From the NCBI RefSeq assembly GCF_037975245.1, contig NC_092572.1, positions 16,002,269 through 16,066,268 of the forward strand: a stretch of 64,000 nucleotides of DNA, in the 5' to 3' direction. Below the pieces are notes generated by a model, which saw nothing but the letters and a program-made list of their open reading frames with translations, had not been told where the DNA came from and did no database searches. Source of the DNA: Apostichopus japonicus (taxonomy: Eukaryota; Echinodermata; Holothuroidea; Aspidochirotida; Stichopodidae). This document shows positions 15,001 to 27,774 of the stretch, piece after piece. Every line of letters starts with the position of its first letter. Within the stretch, counting starts at the first letter, position 1. The translations under genes were made by a program, and so were the position numbers.

Positions 15001-15923
15001 GGCTCGGCGCACTGTACGAGCTGATGATCGAGACTCTCTTTTGCATCCCTGGTTCGAACCCCGGGTGATGACGTCTTTTGCCGATCTTTTACAGCAAGTG
15101 CCAGCACGGGGAGCTGTAAGTATTAGTTAATCCACCTAATATCTCAGTCCATACAGTGGCGCGATGGCTCGGCGCACTGTACGAGCTGATGCTCGAGACT
15201 CTCTTTTGCATCCCTGGTTCGAACCCCGGGTGATGACGTCTTTTGCCGATCTTTTACAGCAAGTGCCTGCACGGGGAGCTGTAAGTATTAGTTAATCCAC
15301 CTAATATCTCAGTCCATACAGTGGCGCGATGGCTCGGCGCACTGTACGAGCTGATGATCGAGACTCTCTTTTGCATCCCTGGTTCGAACCCCGGGTGATG
15401 ACGTCTTTTGCCGATCTTTTACAGCAAGTGCCTGCACGGGGAGCTGTAAGTATTAGTTAATCCACCTAATATCTCAGTCCATACAGTGGCGCGATGGCTC
15501 GGCGCACTGTACGAGCTGACGATCGAGACTCTCTTTTGCATCCCTGGTTCGAACCCCGGGTGATGACGTCTTTTGCCGATCTTTTACAGCAAGTGCCTGC
15601 ACGGGGAGCTGTAAGTATTAGTTAATCCACCTAATATCTCAGTCCATACAGTGGCGCGATGGCTCGGCGCACTGTACGAGCTGACGATCGAGACTCTCTT
15701 TTGCATCCCTGGTTCGAACCCCGGGTGATGACGTCTTTTGCCGATCTTTTACAGCAAGTGCCTGCACGGGGAGCTGTAAGTATTAGTTAATCCACCTAAT
15801 ATCTCAGTCCATACAGTGGCGCGATGGCTCGGCGCACTGTACGAGCTGATGATCGAGACTCTCTTTTGCATCCCTGGTTCGAACCCCGGGTGATGACGTC
15901 TTTTGCCGATCTTTTACAGCAAG
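1..15923 (+). repeat. tRNA-like 165-bp satellite, left block
   Basis: Head-to-tail tandem array of a 165-bp unit; the window starts inside it. In the clean part the phase repeats exactly every 165 bp, for example the TGATGACGTC string at 10611 and again at 10776. Each unit has a tRNA-like half with an A-box-like TGGCTCGGCGC, a B box GGTTCGAACCC and two T4 runs, then a linker with GTAAGTATTAGTTAATCC. The first ~3.1 kb carries GCTGACGATC, later units GCTGATGATC; two units near 15.5-15.7 kb revert to GACGATC. Single-base indels are frequent up to ~10.5 kb and nearly absent afterwards. B-box variants GGTTCGATTCC and GGTTCGAAGCC are scattered. All six frames carry stops in every unit, so the array is not coding. 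Confidence 0.97.
10875..10965 (+). promoter_or_regulatory. Representative internal pol III-type promoter of one satellite unit
   Basis: One clean unit used as the example. A-box-like TGGCTCGGCGC lies at 10875-10885 and the B box GGTTCGAACCC at 10926-10936, 51 bp start to start, a spacing normal for type-2 pol III promoters. GCTC and GAGC around the A box can form a 4-bp D-stem, and CCCTGG/CCCGGG flank a seven-base T-loop with one mismatch. T4 runs at 10951-10954 and 10962-10965 could terminate a transcript of about 90-100 nt. The D-loop is too long for a functional tRNA, so this is a tRNA-derived (SINE-head-like) sequence. Transcription is inferred, not shown. Confidence 0.65.
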
Positions 15924-16023
15924 NNNNNNNNNNNNNNNNNNNNNNNNNNNNNNNNNNNNNNNNNNNNNNNNNNNNNNNNNNNNNNNNNNNNNNNNNNNNN
16001 NNNNNNNNNNNNNNNNNNNNNNN
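15924..16023. other. Assembly gap (100 N)
   Basis: Exactly 100 Ns inside the satellite, the usual placeholder for a gap of unknown size. Units left of the gap read CCATACAGTGGCGCG, units to the right read CCACACAGTGGCGGG and CCTAGACGGGCAG. The gap therefore joins two different subfamilies and the true array may be longer. Confidence 0.98.
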
Positions 16024-19000
16024 TAATATCTCAGTCCACACAGTGGCGGGATGGCTCGGCGCACTGTACGAGCTGATGATCGAGACTCTCTTTTGCATCC
16101 CTGGTTCGAACCCCGGGTGATGACGTCTTTTGCCGATCTTTTACAGCAAGTGCCTAGACGGGCAGCTGTAAGTATTAGTTAATCCACCTAATATCTCAGT
16201 CCACACAGTGGCGGGATGGCTCGGCGCACTGTACGAGCTGATGATCGAGACTCTCTTTTGCATCCCTGGTTCGAACCCCGGGTGATGACGTCTTTTGCCG
16301 ATCTTTTACAGCAAGTGCCTAGACGGGCAGCTGTAAGTATTAGTTAATCCACCTAATATCTCAGTCCACACAGTGGCGGGATGGCTCGGCGCACTGTACG
16401 AGCTGATGATCGAGACTCTCTTTTGCATCCCTGGTTCGAACCCCGGGTGATGACGTCTTTTGCCGATCTTTTACAGCAAGTGCCTAGACGGGCAGCTGTA
16501 AGTATTAGTTAATCCACCTAATATCTCAGTCCACACAGTGGCGGGATGGCTCGGCGCACTGTACGAGCTGATGATCGAGACTCTCTTTTGCATCCCTGGT
16601 TCGAACCCCGGGTGATGACGTCTTTTGCCGATCTTTTACAGCAAGTGCCTAGACGGGCAGCTGTAAGTATTAGTTAATCCACCTAATATCTCAGTCCACA
16701 CAGTGGCGGGATGGCTCGGCGCACTGTACGAGCTGATGATCGAGACTCTCTTTTGCATCCCTGGTTCGAACCCCGGGTGATGACGTCTTTTGCCGATCTT
16801 TTACAGCAAGTGCCTAGACGGGCAGCTGTAAGTATTAGTTAATCCACCTAATATCTCAGTCCACACAGTGGCGGGATGGCTCGGCGCACTGTACGAGCTG
16901 ATGATCGAGACTCTCTTTTGCATCCCTGGTTCGAACCCCGGGTGATGACGTCTTTTGCCGATCTTTTACAGCAAGTGCCTAGACGGGCAGCTGTAAGTAT
17001 TAGTTAATCCACCTAATATCTCAGTCCACACAGTGGCGGGATGGCTCGGCGCACTGTACGAGCTGATGATCGAGACTCTCTTTTGCATCCCTGGTTCGAA
17101 CCCCGGGTGATGACGTCTTTTGCCGATCTTTTACAGCAAGTGCCTAGACGGGCAGCTGTAAGTATTAGTTAATCCACCTAATATCTCAGTCCACACAGTG
17201 GCGGGATGGCTCGGCGCACTGTACGAGCTGATGATCGAGACTCTCTTTTGCATCCCTGGTTCGAACCCCGGGTGATGACGTCTTTTGCCGATCTTTTACA
17301 GCAAGTGCCTAGACGGGCAGCTGTAAGTATTAGTTAATCCACCTAATATCTCAGTCCACACAGTGGCGGGATGGCTCGGCGCACTGTACGAGCTGATGAT
17401 CGAGACTCTCTTTTGCATCCCTGGTTCGAACCCCGGGTGATGACGTCTTTTGCCGATCTTTTACAGCAAGTGCCTAGACGGGGAGCTGTAAGTATTAGTT
17501 AATCCACCTAATATCTCAGTCCACACAGTGGCGGGATGGCTCGGCGCACTGTACGAGCTGATGATCGAGACTCTCTTTTGCATCCCTGGTTCGAACCCCG
17601 GGTGATGACGTCTTTTGCCGATCTTTTACAGCAAGTGCCTAGACGGGGAGCTGTAAGTATTAGTTAATCCACCTAATATCTCAGTCCACACAGTGGCGGG
17701 ATGGCTCGGCGCACTGTACGAGCTGATGATCGAGACTCTCTTTTGCATCCCTGGTTCGAACCCCGGGTGATGACGTCTTTTGCCGATCTTTTACAGCAAG
17801 TGCCTAGACGGGGAGCTGTAAGTATTAGTTAATCCACCTAATATCTCAGTCCACACAGTGGCGGGATGGCTCGGCGCACTGTACGAGCTGATGATCGAGA
17901 CTCTCTTTTGCATCCCTGGTTCGAACCCCGGGTGATGACGTCTTTTGCCGATCTTTTACAGCAAGTGCCTAGACGGGCAGCTGTAAGTATTAGTTAATCC
18001 ACCTAATATCTCAGTCCACACAGTGGCGGGATGGCTCGGCGCACTGTACGAGCTGATGATCGAGACTCTCTTTTGCATCCCTGGTTCGAACCCCGGGTGA
18101 TGACGTCTTTTGCCGATCTTTTACAGCAAGTGCCTAGACGGGCAGCTGTAAGTATTAGTTAATCCACCTAATATCTCAGTCCACACAGTGGCGGGATGGC
18201 TCGGCGCACTGTACGAGCTGATGATCGAGACTCTCTTTTGCATCCCTGGCTCGAACCCCGGGTGATGACGTCTTTTGCCGATCTTTTACAGCAAGTGCCT
18301 AGACGGGCAGCTGTAAGTATTAGTTAATCCACCTAATATCTCAGTCCACACAGTGGCGGGATGGCTCGGCGCACTGTACGAGCTGATGATCGAGACTCTC
18401 TTTTGCATCCCTGGTTCGAACCCCGGGTGATGACGTCTTTTGCCGATCTTTTACAGCAAGTGCCTAGACGGGCAGCTGTAAGTATTAGTTAATCCACCTA
18501 ATATCTCAGTCCACACAGTGGCGGGATGGCTCGGCGCACTGTACGAGCTGATGATCGAGACTCTCTTTTGCATCCCTGGTTCGAACCCCGGGTGATGACG
18601 TCTTTTGCCGATCTTTTACAGCAAGTGCCTAGACGGGCAGCTGTAAGTATTAGTTAATCCACCTAATATCTCAGTCCACACAGTGGCGGGATGGCTCGGC
18701 GCACTGTACGAGCTGATGATCGAGACTCTCTTTTGCATCCCTGGTTCGAACCCCGGGTGATGACGTCTTTTGCCGATCTTTTACAGCAAGTGCCTAGACG
18801 GGCAGCTGTAAGTATTAGTTAATCCACCTAATATCTCAGTCCACACAGTGGCGGGATGGCTCGGCGCACTGTACGAGCTGATGATCGAGACTCTCTTTTG
18901 CATCCCTGGTTCGAACCCCGGGTGATGACGTCTTTTGCCGATCTTTTACAGCAAGTGCCTAGACGGGCAGCTGTAAGTATTAGTTAATCCACCTAATATC

Positions 19001-22000
19001 TCAGTCCACACAGTGGCGGGATGGCTCGGCGCACTGTACGAGCTGATGATCGAGACTCTCTTTTGCATCCCTGGTTCGAACCCCGGGTGATGACGTCTTT
19101 TGCCGATCTTTTACAGCAAGTGCCTAGACGGGCAGCTGTAAGTATTAGTTAATCCACCTAATATCTCAGTCCACACAGTGGCGGGATGGCTCGGCGCACT
19201 GTACGAGCTGATGATCGAGACTCTCTTTTGCATCCCTGGTTCGAACCCCGGGTGATGACGTCTTTTGCCGATCTTTTACAGCAAGTGCCTAGACGGGCAG
19301 CTGTAAGTATTAGTTAATCCACCTAATATCTCAGTCCACACAGTGGCGGGATGGCTCGGCGCACTGTACGAGCTGATGATCGAGACTCTCTTTTGCATCC
19401 CTGGTTCGAACCCCGGGTGATGACGTCTTTTGCCGATCTTTTACAGCAAGTGCCTAGACGGGCAGCTGTAAGTATTAGTTAATCCACCTAATATCTCAGT
19501 CCACACAGTGGCGGGATGGCTCGGCGCACTGTACGAGCTGATGATCGAGACTCTCTTTTGCATCCCTGGTTCGAACCCCGGGTGATGACGTCTTTTGCCG
19601 ATCTTTTACAGCAAGTGCCTAGACGGGCAGCTGTAAGTATTAGTTAATCCACCTAATATCTCAGTCCACACAGTGGCGGGATGGCTCGGCGCACTGTACG
19701 AGCTGATGATCGAGACTCTCTTTTGCATCCCTGGTTCGAACCCCGGGTGATGACGTCTTTTGCCGATCTTTTACAGCAAGTGCCTAGACGGGCAGCTGTA
19801 AGTATTAGTTAATCCACCTAATATCTCAGTCCACACAGTGGCGGGATGGCTCGGCGCACTGTACGAGCTGATGATCGAGACTCTCTTTTGCATCCCTGGT
19901 TCGAACCCCGGGTGATGACGTCTTTTGCCGATCTTTTACAGCAAGTGCCTAGACGGGCAGCTGTAAGTATTAGTTAATCCACCTAATATCTCAGTCCACA
20001 CAGTGGCGGGATGGCTCGGCGCACTGTACGAGCTGATGATCGAGACTCTCTTTTGCATCCCTGGTTCGAACCCCGGGTGATGACGTCTTTTGCCGATCTT
20101 TTACAGCAAGTGCCTAGACGGGCAGCTGTAAGTATTAGTTAATCCACCTAATATCTCAGTCCACACAGTGGCGGGATGGCTCGGCGCACTGTACGAGCTG
20201 ATGATCGAGACTCTCTTTTGCATCCCTGGTTCGAACCCCGGGTGATGACGTCTTTTGCCGATCTTTTACAGCAAGTGCCTAGACGGGCAGCTGTAAGTAT
20301 TAGTTAATCCACCTAATATCTCAGTCCACACAGTGGCGGGATGGCTCGGCGCACTGTACGAGCTGATGATCGAGACTCTCTTTTACATCCCTGGTTCGAA
20401 CCCCGGGTGATGACGTCTTTTGCCGATCTTTTACAGCAAGTGCCTAGACGGGCAGCTGTAAGTATTAGTTAATCCACCTAATATCTCAGTCCACACAGTG
20501 GCGGGATGGCTCGGCGCACTGTACGAGCTGATGATCGAGACTCTCTTTTGCATCCCTGGTTCGAACCCCGGGTGATGACGTCTTTTGCCGATCTTTTACA
20601 GCAAGTGCCTAGACGGGCAGCTGTAAGTATTAGTTAATCCACCTAATATCTCAGTCCACACAGTGGCGGGATGGCTCGGCGCACTGTACGAGCTGATGAT
20701 CGAGACTCTCTTTTGCATCCCTGGTTCGAACCCCGGGTGATGACGTCTTTTGCCGATCTTTTACAGCAAGTGCCTAGACGGGCAGCTGTAAGTATTAGTT
20801 AATCCACCTAATATCTCAGTCCACACAGTGGCGGGATGGCTCGGCGCACTGTACGAGCTGATGATCGAGACTCTCTTTTGCATCCCTGGTTCGAACCCCG
20901 GGTGATGACGTCTTTTGCCGATCTTTTACAGCAAGTGCCTAGACGGGCAGCTGTAAGTATTAGTTAATCCACCTAATATCTCAGTCCACACAGTGGCGGG
21001 ATGGCTCGGCGCACTGTACGAGCTGATGATCGAGACTCTCTTTTGCATCCCTGGTTCGAACCCCGGGTGATGACGTCTTTTGCCGATCTTTTACAGCAAG
21101 TGCCTAGACGGGCAGCTGTAAGTATTAGTTAATCCACCTAATATCTCAGTCCACACAGTGGCGGGATGGCTCGGCGCACTGTACGAGCTGATGATCGAGA
21201 CTCTCTTTTGCATCCCTGGTTCGAACCCCGGGTGATGACGTCTTTTGCCGATCTTTTACAGCAAGTGCCTAGACGGGGAGCTGTAAGTATTAGTTAATCC
21301 ACCTAATATCTCAGTCCACACAGTGGCGGGATGGCTCGGCGCACTGTACGAGCTGATGATCGAGACTCTCTTTTGCATCCCTGGTTCGAACCCCGGGTGA
21401 TGACGTCTTTTGCCGATCTTTTACAGCAAGTGCCTAGACGGGGAGCTGTAAGTATTAGTTAATCCACCTAATATCTCAGTCCACACAGTGGCGGGATGGC
21501 TCGGCGCACTGTACGAGCTGATGATCGAGACTCTCTTTTGCATCCCTGGTTCGAACCCCGGGTGATGACGTCTTTTGCCGATCTTTTACAGCAAGTGCCT
21601 AGACGGGGAGCTGTAAGTATTAGTTAATCCACCTAATATCTCAGTCCACACAGTGGCGGGATGGCTCGGCGCACTGTACGAGCTGATGATCGAGACTCTC
21701 TTTTGCATCCCTGGTTCGAACCCCGGGTGATGACGTCTTTTGCCGATCTTTTACAGCAAGTGCCTAGACGGGGAGCTGTAAGTATTAGTTAATCCACCTC
21801 ATATCTCAGTCCACACAGTGGCGGGATGGCTCGGCGCACTGTACGAGCTGATGATCGAGACTCACTTTTGCATCCCTGGTTCGAACCCCGGGTGATGACG
21901 TCTTTTGCCGATCTTTTACAGCAAGTGCCTAGACGGGGAGCTGTAAGTATTAGTTAATCCACCTAACATCTCAGTCCACACAGTGGCGGGATGGCTCGGC

Positions 22001-25000
22001 GCACTGTACGAGCTGATGATCGAGACTCTCTTTTGCATCCCTGGTTCGAACCCCGGGTGATGACGTCTTTTGCCGATCTTTTACAGCAAGTGCCTAGACG
22101 GGGAGCTGTAAGTATTAGTTAATCCACCTAACATCTCAGTCCACACAGTGGCGGGATGGCTCGGCGCACTGTACGAGCTGATGATCGAGACTCTCTTTTG
22201 CATCCCTGGTTCGAACCCCGGGTGATGACGTCTTTTGCCGATCTTTTACAGCAAGTGCCTAGACGGGGAGCTGTAAGTATTAGTTAATCCACCTAACATC
22301 TCAGTCCACACAGTGGCGGGTTGGCTCGGCGCACTGTACGAGCTGATGATCGAGACTCTCTTTTGCATCCCTGGTTCGAACCCCGGGTGATGACGTCTTT
22401 TGCCGATCTTTTACAGCAAGTGCCTAGACGGGGAGCTGTAAGTATTAGTTAATCCACCTAACATCTCAGTCCACACAGTGGCGGGATGGCTCGGCGCACT
22501 GTACGAGCTGATGATCGAGACTCTCTTTTGCATCCCTGGTTCGAACCCCGGGTGATGACGTCTTTTGCCGATCTTTTACAGCAAGTGCCTAGACGGGGAG
22601 CTGTAAGTATTAGTTAATCCACCTAACATCTCAGTCCACACAGTGGCGGGATGGCTCGGCGCACTGTACGAGCTGATGATCGAGACTCTCTTTTGCATCC
22701 CTGGTTCGAACCCCGGGTGATGACGTCTTTTTGCCGATCTTTTACAGCAAGTGCCTAGACGGGGAGCTGTAAGTATTAGTTAATCCACCTAACATCTCAG
22801 TCCACACAGTGGCGGGATGGCTCGGCGCACTGTACGAGCTGATGATCGAGACTCTCTTTTGCATCCCTGGTTCGAACCCCGGGTGATGACGTCTTTTGCC
22901 GATCTTTTACAGCAAGTGCCTAGACGGGGAGCTGTAAGTATTAGTTAATCCACCTAACATCTCAGTCCACACAGTGGCGGGATGGCTCGGCGCACTGTAC
23001 GAGCTGATGATCGAGACTCTCTTTTGCATCCCTGGTTCGAACCCCGGGTGATGACGTCTTTTGCCGATCTTTTACAGCAAGTGCCTAGACGGGGAGCTGT
23101 AAGTATTAGTTAATCCACCTAACATCTCAGTCCACACAGTGGCGGGATGGCTCGGCGCACTGTACGAGCTGATGATCGAGACTCTCTTTTGCATCCCTGG
23201 TTCGAACCCCGGGTGATGACGTCTTTTGCCGATCTTTTACAGCAAGTGCCTAGACGGGGAGCTGTAAGTATTAGTTAATCCACCTAACATCTCAGTCCAC
23301 ACAGTGGCGGGATGGCTCGGCGCACTGTACGAGCTGATGATCGAGACTCTCTTTTGCATCCCTGGTTCGAACCCCGGGTGATGACGTCTTTTGCCGATCT
23401 TTTACAGCAAGTGCCTAGACGGGGAGCTGTAAGTATTAGTTAATCCACCTAACATCTCAGTCCACACAGTGGCGGGATGGCTCGGCGCACTGTACGAGCT
23501 GATGATCGAGACTCTCTTTTGCATCCCTGGTTCGAACCCCGGGTGATGACGTCTTTTGCCGATCTTTTACAGCAAGTGCCTAGACGGGGAGCTGTAAGTA
23601 TTAGTTAATCCACCTAACATCTCAGTCCACACAGTGGCGGGATGGCTCGGCGCACTGTACGAGCTGATGATCGAGACTCTCTTTTGCATCCCTGGTTCGA
23701 ACCCCGGGTGATGACGTCTTTTGCCGATCTTTTACAGCAAGTGCCTAGACGGGGAGCTGTAAGTATTAGTTAATCCACCTAACATCTCAGTCCACACAGT
23801 GGCGGGATGGCTCGGCGCACTGTACGAGCTGATGATCGAGACTCTCTTTTGCATCCCTGGTTCGAACCCCGGGTGATGACGTCTTTTGCCGATCTTTTAC
23901 AGCAAGTGCCTAGACGGGGAGCTGTAAGTATTAGTTAATCCACCTAACATCTCAGTCCACACAGTGGCGGGATGGCTCGGCGCACTGTACGAGCTGATGA
24001 TCGAGACTCTCTTTTGCATCCCTGGTTCGAACCCCGGGTGATGACGTCTTTTGCCGATCTTTTACAGCAAGTGCCTAGACGGGGAGCTGTAAGTATTAGT
24101 TAATCCACCTAACATCTCAGTCCACACAGTGGCGGGATGGCTCGGCGCACTGTACGAGCTGATGATCGAGACTCTCTTTTGCATCCCTGGTTCGAACCCC
24201 GGGTGATGACGTCTTTTGCCGATCTTTTACAGCAAGTGCCTAGACGGGGAGCTGTAAGTATTAGTTAATCCACCTAACATCTCAGTCCACACAGTGGCGG
24301 GATGGCTCGGCGCACTGTACGAGCTGATGATCGAGACTCTCTTTTGCATCCCTGGTTCGAACCCCGGGTGATGACGTCTTTTGCCGATCTTTTACAGCAA
24401 GTGCCTAGACGGGGAGCTGTAAGTATTAGTTAATCCACCTAACATCTCAGTCCACACAGTGGCGGGATGGCTCGGCGCACTGTACGAGCTGATGATCGAG
24501 ACTCTCTTTTGCATCCCTGGTTCGAACCCCGGGTGATGACGTCTTTTGCCGATCTTTTACAGCAAGTGCCTAGACGGGGAGCTGTAAGTATTAGTTAATC
24601 CACCTAACATCTCAGTCCACACAGTGGCGGGATGGCTCGGCGCACTGTACGAGCTGATGATCGAGACTCTCTTTTGCATCCCTGGTTCGAACCCCGGGTG
24701 ATGACGTCTTTTGCCGATCTTTTACAGCAAGTGCCTAGACGGGGAGCTGTAAGTATTAGTTAATCCACCTAACATCTCAGTCCACACAGTGGCGGGATGG
24801 CTCGGCGCACTGTACGAGCTGATGATCGAGACTCTCTTTTGCATCCCTGGTTCGAACCCCGGGTGATGACGTCTTTTGCCGATCTTTTACAGCAAGTGCC
24901 TAGACGGGGAGCTGTAAGTATTAGTTAATCCACCTAACATCTCAGTCCACACAGTGGCGGGATGGCTCGGCGCACTGTACGAGCTGATGATCGAGACTCT

Positions 25001-27243
25001 CTTTTGCATCCCTGGTTCGAACCCCGGGTGATGACGTCTTTTGCCGATCTTTTACAGCAAGTGCCTAGACGGGAGCTGTAAGTATTAGTTAATCCACCTA
25101 ACATCTCAGTCCACACAGTGGCGGGATGGCTCGGCGCACTGTACGAGCTGATGATCGAGACTCTCTTTTGCATCCCTGGTTCGAACCCCGGGTGATGACG
25201 TCTTTTGCCGATCTTTTACAGCAAGTGCCTAGACGGGGAGCTGTAAGTATTAGTTAATCCACCTAACATCTCAGTCCACACAGTGGCGGGATGGCTCGGC
25301 GCACTGTACGAGCTGATGATCGAGACTCTCTTTTGCATCCCTGGTTCGAACCCCGGGTGATGACGTCTTTTGCCGATCTTTTACAGCAAGTGCCTAGACG
25401 GGGAGCTGTAAGTATTAGTTAATCCACCTAACATCTCAGTCCACACAGTGGCGGGATGGCTCGGCGCACTGTACGAGCTGATGATCGAGACTCTCTTTTG
25501 CATCCCTGGTTCGAACCCCGGGTGATGACGTCTTTTGCCGATCTTTTACAGCAAGTGCCTAGACGGGGAGCTGTAAGTATTAGTTAATCCACCTAACATC
25601 TCAGTCCACACAGTGGCGGGATGGCTCGGCGCACTGTACGAGCTGATGATCGAGACTCTCTTTTGCATCCCTGGTTCGAACCCCGGGTGATGACGTCTTT
25701 TGCCGATCTTTTACAGCAAGTGCCTAGACGGGGAGCTGTAAGTATTAGTTAATCCACCTAACATCTCAGTCCACACAGTGGCGGGATGGCTCGGCGCACT
25801 GTACGAGCTGATGATCGAGACTCTCTTTTGCATCCCTGGTTCGAACCCCGGGTGATGACGTCTTTTGCCGATCTTTTACAGCAAGTGCCTAGACGGGGAG
25901 CTGTAAGTATTAGTTAATCCACCTAACATCTCAGTCCACACAGTGGCGGGATGGCTCGGCGCACTGTACGAGCTGATGATCGAGACTCTCTTTTGCATCC
26001 CTGGTTCGAACCCCGGGTGATGACGTCTTTTGCCGATCTTTTACAGCAAGTGCCTAGACGGGGAGCTGTAAGTATTAGTTAATCCACCTAATATCTCAGT
26101 CCATACAGTGGCGGGATGGCTCGGCGCACTGTACGAGCTGATGATCGAGACTCTCTTTTGCATCCCTGGTTCGAACCCCGGGTGATGACGTCTTTTGCCG
26201 ATCTTTTACAGCAAGTGCCTAGACGGGGAGCTGTAAGTATTAGTTAATCCACCTAATATCTCAGTCCATACAGTGGCGGGATGGCTCGGCGCACTGTACG
26301 AGCTGATGATCGAGACTCTCTTTTGCATCCCTGGTTCGAACCCCGGGTGATGACGTCTTTTGCCGATCTTTTACAGCAAGTGCCTAGACGGGGAGCTGTA
26401 AGTATTAGTTAATCCACCTAATATCTCAGTCCATACAGTGGCGGGATGGCTCGGCGCACTGTACGAGCTGATGATCGAGACTCTCTTTTGCATCCCTGGT
26501 TCGAACCCCGGGTGATGACGTCTTTTGCCGATCTTTTACAGCAAGTGCCTAGACGGGGAGCTGTAAGTATTAGTTAATCCACCTAATATCTCAGTCCATA
26601 CAGTGGCGGGATGGCTCGGCGCACTGTACGAGCTGATGATCGAGACTCTCTTTTGCATCCCTGGTTCGAACCCCGGGTGATGACGTCTTTTGCCGATCTT
26701 TTACAGCAAGTGCCTAGACGGGGAGCTGTAAGTATTAGTTAATCCACCTAATATCTCAGTCCATACAGTGGCGGGATGGCTCGGCGCACTGTACGAGCTG
26801 ATGATCGAGACTCTCTTTTGCATCCCTGGTTCGAACCCCGGGTGATGACGTCTTTTGCCGATCTTTTACAGCAAGTGCCTAGACGGGGAGCTGTAAGTAT
26901 TAGTTAATCCACCTAATATCTCAGTCCATACAGTGGCGGGATGGCTCGGCGCACTGTACGAGCTGATGATCGAGACTCTCTTTTGCATCCCTGGTTCGAA
27001 CCCCGGGTGATGACGTCTTTTGCCGATCTTTTACAGCAAGTGCCTAGACGGGGAGCTGTAAGTATTAGTTAATCCACCTAATATCTCAGTCCATACAGTG
27101 GCGGGATGGCTCGGCGCACTGTACGAGCTGATGATCGAGACTCTCTTTTGCATCCCTGGTTCGAACCCCGGGTGATGACGTCTTTTGCCGATCTTTTACA
27201 GCAAGTGCCTAGACGGGGAGCTTAATCGGCCTAATATCTCAGT
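16024..27243 (+). repeat. tRNA-like 165-bp satellite, right block
   Basis: Continuation of the 165-bp array with a very regular period and few indels. Diagnostic changes form runs: GACGGGCAGCTG in most units from 16.0 to 21.2 kb, interrupted by three GACGGGGAGCTG units near 17.5-17.8 kb; GACGGGGAGCTG throughout from ~21.27 kb; CTAACATCTCAG replacing CTAATATCTCAG from ~21.96 to 26.04 kb; then CTAATATCTCAGTCCATACAG with GGCGGG to the end. The last unit breaks off in a shortened linker around 27221-27243, where single-copy sequence begins. Runs of shared variants point to local unequal exchange or segmental amplification. Confidence 0.97.
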
Positions 27244-27338
27244 TTCAGTCAAATTATATTCGACGACATAGTGAATTATCCAAAAAATACAGTCCTTTAG
27301 GCGTTCCATAGGAAACGATTTGACAAGTCTATGTTCCT

Positions 27339-27774
27339 TTGGTAGTATACGCCCAGTAATGTGGTTTCTAAGTCTAGATTGAAGTTTTCACTAGCTAAAC
27401 GCTACCCATCACCGCATAGCCGACAAGTTGGCCTTTCATGGCACTATCAATTTTCCGTATCATGACCATGTAGATTTTTGGCTTTCCGAGCCGGAACTTT
27501 TCGTCACTTGTAAACAAACCTCTTCACTGATTGGTAAACAAATTTCCTACGCTGCTCCGGGGAGGCCTAAAGGGGTTTAAAATTGCCTCAATCGACCAAA
27601 TTTTCTCACCACATGTACTTCTATTCATGTTCTTTAACATGCAAGCCACAAAAAAACTAGACTATGATTGATAACAGGTCAAAAAAAATGTTCTCCCGCT
27701 GCTTTTATAGCACTTTTCCTGAAGGAGAACAATCGAGCGGATGGATATAGACTCTAATAGGAGTATGCCACCTA
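27339..27774 (-). mobile_element. MITE-like repeat, copy 1 (inverted)
   Basis: About 436 bp, reverse-complement homolog of the repeats at 30944, 32646, 35638 and 46756. The ends are imperfect inverted repeats built on AGGTGGCATACTCC and GGTAGTATACGCCC. No coding capacity is seen. Target duplications could not be fixed, so the superfamily is open. It sits about 95 bp from the end of the satellite. Confidence 0.75.

Noticed and set aside
73-25173. Repeated 60-100 codon open frames on the minus strand in the satellite (MQALAVKDRQ..., MQKRVSI...)
   Set aside because: 165 is divisible by 3, so the same frame recurs in each unit, but every unit has a stop. They appear or vanish with indels and follow the tRNA-like text. 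Not proteins.
1-27243. CRISPR array
   Set aside because: Units are fully repetitive with no unique spacers, the period is 165 bp, and the context is eukaryotic.
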